Part shown: positions 1 to 4,442 of the stretch, one piece after another
Numbering within the stretch: position 1 is the stretch's first letter
How the letters are laid out: each line of letters begins with the position of its first letter
Source of the DNA: JAFMIX01 sp031371425
GTDB lineage: Bacteria; Verrucomicrobiota; Verrucomicrobiia; Limisphaerales; JAFMIX01
Reading direction: 5' to 3'
Assembly (NCBI GenBank): GCA_031371425.1
Contig: JANMJO010000233.1
Location: 1-5,569 of the forward strand
Length of the DNA stretch: 5,569 bases
The notes under the pieces: generated by a model
What the model was told of the DNA's origin: nothing
What the model saw: the letters and a program-made list of their open reading frames with translations, nothing else
The model's database searches: none
Position numbers and translations under genes: made by a program

Positions 1-233
1 CCAATCCCAACGGGATTGGAATCAATCAGCCCAGCGTTGCGAGGCACGAGCTACGCTGGGTCATCGTCCAAACCAATCCTCAACCCTGAAAGGGTTGAAT
101 CAAATCGTCGCGCGGCCAAATCAGAATTCACACGCGATGCAACCCTTTCAGGGTTGGCTTAATTTGCGATTCGTCACCCGGCGTAGCCGCTGCGCGTCAA
201 CGCCGGGCTGGATGATTTAATCCTTTCAGGATT
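1..233. repeat. Mirror-symmetric array of six small palindromes (REP/BIME-like)
   Basis: This stretch has no convincing gene and is built from hairpins. Short ones (type A) have 6-8 bp stems and 3-nt loops: 1-8/12-19 (CCAATCCC, loop AAC), 81-87/91-97 (CAACCCT, loop GAA), 140-146/150-156 (CAACCCT, loop TTC) and 219-224/228-233 (AATCCT, loop TTC). Two longer ones (type B) have 8 bp stems and 15-nt loops: 30-37/53-60 (CCCAGCGT/ACGCTGGG) and 177-184/200-207 (CCCGGCGT/ACGCCGGG). The order is A-B-A then A-B-A inverted. The second B is a diverged reverse-complement copy of the first, and the two inner A elements are exact reverse complements. Each inner A lies 20 nt from its B, and all inner elements share one axis at about 118.5. 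Hairpins of this sort resemble REP/BIME intergenic repeats. No transposase or RAYT gene is visible here, so mobility is not shown. Confidence 0.8.
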
Positions 234-257
234 TAATCCGTGAAAGTCGTGTCAAAA

Positions 258-301
258 ACTTCTTTGCGTCTCTGCGCCTTCCGCCTTCCGCCTTCCGCCT
301 T
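258..301. repeat. Intergenic repeat-like tract with CCGCCTT heptamers
   Basis: Bases 281-301 are three perfect copies of the heptamer CCGCCTT, preceded by a one-mismatch copy (GCGCCTT, 274-280). The adjoining stretch (about 259-277, TTTGCGTCTCTGCG-like) resembles a short motif I recall from many bacterial intergenic regions. That similarity is from memory and was not checked. The tract stays in frame with the downstream M14 gene. It would be translated only if that gene began at the GTG at 240, giving a low-complexity segment rich in Leu, Pro, Ala and Phe. I treat it as untranslated repeat DNA. Confidence 0.6.
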
Positions 302-323
302 CATTGCATTTCGGCGCGACAAG

Positions 324-1121
324 TTGCATGATATTCTCCGCGTGCAAAAGCTCGGCAAAAACCAAGGCGGCTACCACGGCGAGACGATTGACATCCGCGC
401 CGTGCTGCGGGCGGTGAAGGTGGCGGCGCAGCAGCACGGTTGGACTTGTGAGGTCTTCTACAAGACCGGCGACAGGGAACTGCTCGCCATTCACCGCGTC
501 CCACCAGCAACCATCAACTCTCAACCATCAACTCGCCTTCACATCAGCGCGGGCATTCACGGCGACGAACCCGCCGGGCCGCTCGCTGCGTTGCGGTTGT
601 TGCAGGAAAACAACTGGCCGGAGAACGCGGAGATTTTCCTGCTGCCGTGCCTGAACCCCACCGGTTTCGTGCTGAACTCACGCGAGAATATCGGGCGCAA
701 AGATTTGAACCGCGATTATCGTCACCTCGAATCCGGGGAGGTTGCCGCGCACGTCCGTTGGCTGGAACGGCAGCCGCAATTCGACCTCACGCTTTGCTTG
801 CACGAAGATTGGGAGTCGCACGGCTTCTACGTTTACGAATTGAACCCCGACCACCGACCGCCGCTCGCGGGCAAAATAGTCGAGGCCGTGGCGTGCGTCT
901 GTCCGATTGATTTGTCATCCGTGATCGAAGGGCGTGAAGCCAAGGGCGGCATCATCAATCCCAATCTTGATCCTGCCACGCGCGAGCAATGGCCGGAAGC
1001 GTTCTGGCTCATCCAGAACAAAACCCGTCAGAGCTGCACGCTCGAAGCGCCTTCGGACTTTCCGCTGGGGACGCGCGTCAACGCGCTCGTCGCAGGCGTC
1101 AATGCGGGGCTGAATCTTTAG
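324..1121 (+). CDS. M14-family zinc carboxypeptidase-like protein
   Basis: This is a probable zinc-dependent peptidase or amidase of the M14 (carboxypeptidase A / MpaA-like) superfamily; the substrate is unknown. Numbered from the TTG at 324 (265 aa), the zinc ligands are visible as H79 and E82 in GIHGDEPAGP and H160 in LCLHEDWESHG. An Asn-Arg pair (N129-R130, in DLNRDY) fits the substrate-carboxylate-binding motif, and E241 in TLEAPSDFPL fits the catalytic glutamate. No signal peptide or membrane segment is seen from this start, so a cytoplasmic enzyme is likely. The start is uncertain. The frame is open back to a GTG at 240, but those extra 28 residues come from repeat DNA. The ATG at 328 is out of frame, GTG 342 is another option, and none has a clear Shine-Dalgarno. 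A tandem repeat lies within codons 62-71. The gene ends inside an inverted repeat and converges on gcvP. Role in murein-peptide recycling is possible but not shown. Confidence 0.85.
   Translation: MHDILRVQKLGKNQGGYHGETIDIRAVLRAVKVAAQQHGWTCEVFYKTGDRELLAIHRVPPATINSQPSTRLHISAGIHGDEPAGPLAALRLLQENNWPENAEIFLLPCLNPTGFVLNSRENIGRKDLNRDYRHLESGEVAAHVRWLERQPQFDLTLCLHEDWESHGFYVYELNPDHRPPLAGKIVEAVACVCPIDLSSVIEGREAKGGIINPNLDPATREQWPEAFWLIQNKTRQSCTLEAPSDFPLGTRVNALVAGVNAGLNL
508..534. repeat. Heptamer-type tandem repeat inside the M14 gene
   Basis: Nearly two copies of a 14-nt unit, CAACCATCAACTCT (508-521, then 522-534 lacking the last base), lie in the coding sequence. Each unit is two related heptamers, CAACCAT and CAACTCT. 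The tract encodes roughly TINSQPST at residues 63-70. It sits between the strand ending LLAIHR and the strand leading into the zinc motif HGDE, where a surface turn is expected. It keeps the frame open. Confidence 0.7.
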
Positions 1122-1209
1122 CCACAGATTCGCACAGATGAAACACAGATAAAAATCTTTCTGCGCGTTAAAAAATATCTGTGTTCAATCTGTGTTTCAT
1201 CTGTGGCTA
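1119..1209. repeat. Long inverted repeat between convergent genes; possible bidirectional terminator
   Basis: The left arm 1119-1151 and right arm 1176-1209 are inverted copies. Both, in their own orientation, read TAGCCACAGAT, then CACAGAT, then CACAGATA, separated by 3-4 nt spacers. The loop is 1152-1175. Each arm therefore also carries three direct copies of CACAGAT. The left arm includes the TAG stop of the M14 gene (1119-1121). Position between two converging genes suits a transcription terminator working on both strands, but the stem is AT-rich and no clean U-tract follows, so this is inferred. CACAGAT-type tandem repeats are familiar to me as dispersed intergenic repeats, so a mobile or repeat origin is equally possible. 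Confidence 0.7.
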
Positions 1210-1240
1210 GGAGTAATTCTCCATCCCCACGCAGGAGCAG

Positions 1241-1277
1241 ACCCGCCGTCGCTGGGCTATGGCGTGGCAAGCCGGGT
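1241..1277. repeat. Hairpin repeat abutting the gcvP stop codon
   Basis: ACCCG (1241-1245) pairs with CGGGT (1273-1277). An alternative inner hairpin, 1244-1252 with 1256-1264 (CGCCGTCGC, loop TGG, GCTATGGCG), has nine positions, one G-U wobble and one mismatch. The segment ends on the first base of the gcvP stop codon (complement, 1277-1279). It could help terminate gcvP transcription. It also resembles GC-rich CGCCGTCGC...GGCTATGGCG repeats that I recall from related genomes; that similarity is unverified. Confidence 0.4.
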
Positions 1278-4207
1278 TAACTTTCATACGCTTCCATGCC
1301 GACACAGGAACAAACTGGATTCCTGTCTCCATACACGTTGTCCACGCGGCTGACGTGCGGCCAGAATTTGTAGTCGTGCAGGCTCTTGGCCGGGAACGCT
1401 GCGGCTTCGCGCGTGTAAGGACGATTCCACGCGTCGCTGGCGATCTGGTCCGCCGTGTGCGGGGCGTTCTTGAGCAGGTTGTTCTTCGCGTCGGCTGCGC
1501 CAGTTTCCACGGCGGTCATTTCGGCGTGAATGGAAATCATCGCATCGCAGAAACGATCCAGTTCGTATTTTGATTCGCTTTCGGTCGGTTCGACCATGAG
1601 CGTGCCGGCGACGGGGAACGAGAGCGTCGGCGCGTGAAAGCTATAATCCATCAGCCGCTTCGCCACGTCCTCGGCGGTTGTGGCCTTGAACGCGCGCAGG
1701 TCGAGGATGCATTCGTGTGCGACGAGGCCGTTGCTGCGGTAGAGCGTCGGAAAATAGTTTTCCAAACGCGCGGCGATGTAATTCGCGTTGAGGATGGCGA
1801 ACTTGGTCGCTTCGGTCAGGCCGTCCGCGCCCATCATGGCGATATACATCCACGAGATTGTGAGAATGCTCGCGCTGCCCCACGGCGCGGCGGCGACTGC
1901 GCCAATCGGATTTTCGCCGCCGAGGTTGATGACATTGTGGCCGGGCAAAAACTCGACGAGATGTTCCGCCACGCCAATCGGTCCGACGCCCGGGCCGCCG
2001 CCGCCGTGCGGGATGCAAAAGGTTTTGTGCAGGTTCAAATGGCAGACGTCCGCGCCGATGAAGCCCGGGCTGGTGAGGCCGACTTGCGCGTTCATGTTCG
2101 CGCCGTCCATGTAAACCTGACCGCCGTTCGCGTGGATGATTTCGCAAATCTCGCGGATGGTCGGCTCGAACACGCCGTGTGTGCTCGGATAGGTGACCAT
2201 CAGGCAGGCGAGATCGTTCTTGTGCGCCTCGGTTTTGGCTTTCAAGTCGTCGAGGTTGATGTCGCCGCCGCCATCGCACGCGACGGCAACCACGGTCATG
2301 CCGGCCATGACGGCGCTGGCGGGGTTCGTGCCGTGCGCGGAGGTGGGAATCAAACACACGTTGCGGTGCGCGTCGCCGCGTGATTCGTGATAGGCGCGGA
2401 TGACGAGCAGCCCGGCGTATTCGCCCTGCGAGCCAGCGTTGGGCTGGAGCGAAATGCCGGCGAACCCGGTGATGTCCGCGAGCCAGGTTTCGAGTTGCTC
2501 AAACATCTTCTGATAACCGCGCGTCTGTTTGATGGGCGCGAAGGGGTGAATCTTCGCGAACTCGGGCCACGACACGGGGAACATTTCCGCAGCGGCGTTG
2601 AGCTTCAAGGTGCAAGAGCCGAGCGGAATCATCGAGGCCGTGAGCGAGAGGTCGCGTGATTCGAGCCGCTTGATGTAGCGGAGCATCTCGGTCTCGGAGT
2701 GGTAGCGGTTGAAGACGGGGTGCGCCAAGAAGTTGGAAGTTCGAAGTTGGAAGTTGGAAGTTCCAGACGCAGCAATGTCGGTGATTGAAAAGCTCGCGGG
2801 CTTGTCGCCGTTGAAGATTTGCCAGAGTTCGGCGAGGTCGTTCGCGCTGGTGGCTTCGTCGAGCGAGATGCCGATGGTCTTGTCGTCAATGGCGCGGAGG
2901 TTGATGCGGTGCGCTTCGGCGATCTTCAAGATGTCGGCAGACTTTTGGTCGCCGAGCGCGATGGTGAGCGTGTCAAAGTAGGGCAGGCGTCCCGCCTGCC
3001 CCGCGAGCGCGTCAGCGCGAGCATTGCTTCTCGCTTCGCTCGAAGCGGGCAGGCGAGACGCCTGCCCTACGTTAAGGCCGAGCTTCTCCAACCCGGTGGC
3101 AAGAATGGCGGTGAGCGTGTGGACGCATTGTGCAATCTGCTTCAGCCCTTCCGCGCCGTGGTAGCAGGCGTAGAGCGACGCCATGTTCGCGAGCAACGCC
3201 TGCGCTGTGCAGATGTTGCTGGTGGCTTTCTTGCGGCGGATGTGTTGCTCGCGCGTGCCGAGCGCGAGACGGAGCGCGGGTTTGCCGCGTGAATCTTTCG
3301 AGACGCCGACGATGCGGCCGGGCATCTGGCGTTTGAATTCATCGCGCGTGGCGAAGAACGCGGCGTGCGGGCCGCCGTAACCGAGCGGCACGCCGAAGCG
3401 TTGCGCGCTGCCGACGGCGATGTCCGCGCCGAATTCGCCGGGCGGCTTGATGAGCGTGAGCGCGAGTAGGTCGGTGGCGACCGTGACCATTGCGCCGGCG
3501 GCGTGGGCTTGCTTCGTGAACAGCTCGAAGTTGTGGATCGCGCCGAATGTGTCGGGATATTGCACGAGCGCGCCGAAGACTTGGTCGTTGAATGTGAACG
3601 TCTCGTGATTGCCGATGACGACTTCAATTTTCAAAGCGTGTGCGCGGCTGCGGACGACTTCGATGGTTTGGGGATGGCAGTTTTCGGAAATGAAGAAGAC
3701 ATTGCGCCCGTCTTTCAAACGCAACGACATCGTCATGGCTTCCGCGGCGGCGGTGGCTTCGTCGAGCATGGAGGCATTCGAGATGTCCAGGCCGGTCAAT
3801 TCGGTGGCGAGGGTTTGGAAATTCAGCAGGGCTTCGAGGCGGCCTTGGGAAATCTCGGCTTGGTAGGGAGTGTATTGCGTATACCAGCCGGGATTCTCGA
3901 ACACGTTGCGCTGAATGACGGGAGGCGTGATGCAGTCGTAATAGCCCATGCCGATGAACGAGCGGAAGACTTGGTTTTGCGCGGCAATTCTTTTCAGCTC
4001 GGTGAGTGCGCCGCGTTCGCTGGCGGCGACTGGCTGGGTCAAGGGTTGCGCGAGGCGGATTTGTTTCGGCACAGCGGCGTCCGTGAGGGCGTCGAGATTT
4101 GGGTAGCCAAGCTGCCGCAGCATTTCGGCGGCGTCGGCGGAATTCGGTCCGATGTGGCGGCGGACGAAGCGGTCAGGATGTGAGGTGGAATTATCGCTAA
4201 AAAACAT
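1277..4207 (-). CDS. gcvP: Glycine dehydrogenase (decarboxylating), P-protein of the glycine cleavage system
   Basis: This PLP enzyme decarboxylates glycine and passes the aminomethyl group to the lipoyl arm of the H-protein (GcvH); GcvT then makes 5,10-methylene-tetrahydrofolate. At 976 aa it is the single-chain form, with both halves that other bacteria split into GcvPA and GcvPB. The N-terminal half has RRHIGP (16-21), the GMGYYDCITPPVIQRN region and GVPLGYGGPHAAFFA. The C-terminal half opens with HPVFNRYHSETEMLRY and SMIPLGSCTLKLNAAAEM, then AHGTNPASAVMAGM, MDGANMNAQVG and the PLP site NLHKTFCIPHGGGGPG with Lys728. The C-terminus RNPVCSCVGMEAY is typical. It is slightly longer than E. coli GcvP (957 aa), with two repeat-derived inserts: residues 380-410 from a palindromic element and about 482-493 from heptamers. 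The ATG at 4205-4207 fits the family N-terminus, but no Shine-Dalgarno is visible. gcvT and gcvH are not adjacent: gyrB diverges upstream and the M14 gene converges downstream. I see no glycine riboswitch. Confidence 0.98.
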   Translation of the reverse strand: MFFSDNSTSHPDRFVRRHIGPNSADAAEMLRQLGYPNLDALTDAAVPKQIRLAQPLTQPVAASERGALTELKRIAAQNQVFRSFIGMGYYDCITPPVIQRNVFENPGWYTQYTPYQAEISQGRLEALLNFQTLATELTGLDISNASMLDEATAAAEAMTMSLRLKDGRNVFFISENCHPQTIEVVRSRAHALKIEVVIGNHETFTFNDQVFGALVQYPDTFGAIHNFELFTKQAHAAGAMVTVATDLLALTLIKPPGEFGADIAVGSAQRFGVPLGYGGPHAAFFATRDEFKRQMPGRIVGVSKDSRGKPALRLALGTREQHIRRKKATSNICTAQALLANMASLYACYHGAEGLKQIAQCVHTLTAILATGLEKLGLNVGQASRLPASSEARSNARADALAGQAGRLPYFDTLTIALGDQKSADILKIAEAHRINLRAIDDKTIGISLDEATSANDLAELWQIFNGDKPASFSITDIAASGTSNFQLRTSNFLAHPVFNRYHSETEMLRYIKRLESRDLSLTASMIPLGSCTLKLNAAAEMFPVSWPEFAKIHPFAPIKQTRGYQKMFEQLETWLADITGFAGISLQPNAGSQGEYAGLLVIRAYHESRGDAHRNVCLIPTSAHGTNPASAVMAGMTVVAVACDGGGDINLDDLKAKTEAHKNDLACLMVTYPSTHGVFEPTIREICEIIHANGGQVYMDGANMNAQVGLTSPGFIGADVCHLNLHKTFCIPHGGGGPGVGPIGVAEHLVEFLPGHNVINLGGENPIGAVAAAPWGSASILTISWMYIAMMGADGLTEATKFAILNANYIAARLENYFPTLYRSNGLVAHECILDLRAFKATTAEDVAKRLMDYSFHAPTLSFPVAGTLMVEPTESESKYELDRFCDAMISIHAEMTAVETGAADAKNNLLKNAPHTADQIASDAWNRPYTREAAAFPAKSLHDYKFWPHVSRVDNVYGDRNPVCSCVGMEAYES
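2729..2763. repeat. (GAAGTTS)5 heptamer tract within gcvP
   Basis: Five consecutive heptamers read GAAGTTG, GAAGTTC, GAAGTTG, GAAGTTG, GAAGTTC. On the gcvP strand they encode TSNFQLRTSNF (residues 483-493). Because 7 is not a multiple of 3, three units give a seven-residue period (TSNFQLR). The tract lies directly before the conserved HPVFNRYHSE segment, in the linker between the two halves of the protein, where extra residues should be tolerated. At 35 nt it is not a multiple of three, so flanking bases or an indel must have kept the frame. Confidence 0.85.
2978..3070. repeat. 93-bp palindromic element inserted in frame in gcvP
   Basis: The ends 2978-3001 and 3047-3070 are 24-bp inverted repeats with one mismatch; the outer 14 bp (GTAGGGCAGGCGTC) match perfectly. 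Each arm is itself a hairpin with a 9-bp stem and 3-nt loop (2981-2989/2993-3001 and 3047-3055/3059-3067). The core is 3002-3046. The element is exactly 31 codons and supplies residues 380-410 of GcvP, starting VGQASRLP and ending GQAGRLPY. It falls between the helix ending LEKLGLN and the strand FDTLTIALGD. In E. coli GcvP these are joined by a short segment, as I recall it. The structure is that of a small non-autonomous repeat, BIME-like, comparable in behaviour to Rickettsia palindromic elements inside genes. No target duplication is evident. Confidence 0.85.
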
Positions 4208-4264
4208 CCGCAGAAAATAAAGTCAGCGGGGCGCAAAGCAAGAGGGATTTCAAATTTTAGAAGA

Positions 4265-4293
4265 GGGTTGCTGACAGTTTTTGCGCCTACAAT
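4265..4293 (+). promoter_or_regulatory. Candidate gyrB promoter (weak)
   Basis: TACAAT at 4288-4293 matches the sigma-70 type -10 consensus at five of six positions. At 17 nt spacing the -35 would be GGGTTG (4265-4270), a poor match; TTGCTG (4268-4273) is a better hexamer but only 14 nt away. Transcription from here would start near 4300, just before the hairpin at 4308-4387, and leave a leader of about 140 nt before gyrB. An alternative, TTGACG at 4338-4343, lies inside the hairpin and lacks a good -10. No convincing gcvP promoter was found on the other strand. Confidence 0.25.
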
Positions 4294-4307
4294 ATGGCTG
4301 GTTAGCA

Positions 4308-4387
4308 AGGAAAAACCTCCCCAACTAATGGTGTTTATTGACGGGAAAAGGCGGAAATAAACATTGTGAGTAAGGGGTGTTTTTCCT
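4308..4387 (+). promoter_or_regulatory. 80-nt imperfect hairpin in the gyrB leader
   Basis: Pairing base i with base 8695-i, positions 4308-4339 against 4356-4387 give 24 Watson-Crick pairs, 4 G-U pairs and 4 mismatches over 32 positions, with a 16-nt loop (4340-4355). The strongest blocks are AGGAAAAAC (4308-4316) with GTTTTTCCT (4379-4387), and TGTTTATT (4332-4339) with AATAAACA (4356-4363). The four wobbles pair only in the + strand RNA; on the - strand they become A-C mismatches. This favours a role in the gyrB-sense transcript. It could be a leader structure, a small RNA or a repeat remnant; as DNA, the inner 8-bp dyad could also be a protein-binding site. Confidence 0.6.
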
Positions 4388-4408
4388 ACTATTTTTCGCA
4401 ACCTGTCA

Positions 4409-4424
4409 GCCTGATAAATCAGGC
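4409..4424. promoter_or_regulatory. Palindrome just upstream of the gyrB ribosome binding site
   Basis: GCCTGATAAATCAGGC is a 7-bp perfect dyad with a 2-nt centre. It ends four bases before the GGAG of gyrB. It could be an operator or, with end pairs opened to give a workable loop, a small hairpin near the ribosome binding site. CTGTCAG (4403-4409), partly overlapping it, is the inverted partner of CTGACAG at 4271-4277. Confidence 0.4.
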
Positions 4425-4427
4425 GCT

Positions 4428-4431
4428 GGAG
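4428..4431 (+). promoter_or_regulatory. Probable ribosome binding site of gyrB
   Basis: GGAG lies 11 nt before the ATG at 4443. The spacing is a little long and the match is short, but it is the only Shine-Dalgarno-like sequence there and it supports that start. Confidence 0.45.
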
Positions 4432-4442
4432 CGACTTATTTT

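Noticed and set aside
2..220. A frame open from base 2 to a TAA at 218-220 on the + strand, with an internal ATG at 137
   Set aside because: The peptide is only a translation of the hairpin array. Its composition follows the palindromes and shows no domain or ribosome binding site.
1..233. CRISPR array
   Set aside because: The repeats are not identical direct repeats. They are short palindromes in both orientations, with unequal units and no cas gene.
328..330. ATG as start of the M14 gene
   Set aside because: It is in a different frame from the gene. The in-frame option beside it is TTG at 324.
1634..2383. Long + strand frames opposite gcvP, including 1634-2383 and 3503-4183
   Set aside because: They lie fully within the well-supported gcvP and look like antisense shadows rich in Ala, Val, Arg and Gly.
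4338..4366. gyrB promoter with -35 TTGACG at 4338-4343
   Set aside because: No acceptable -10 lies 16-18 nt downstream, and the hexamer falls inside the long hairpin.
4208..4442. Glycine riboswitch upstream of gcvP
   Set aside because: Reading the - strand leader, I do not see the conserved glycine aptamer core or a tandem arrangement. A covariance-model search would settle it.
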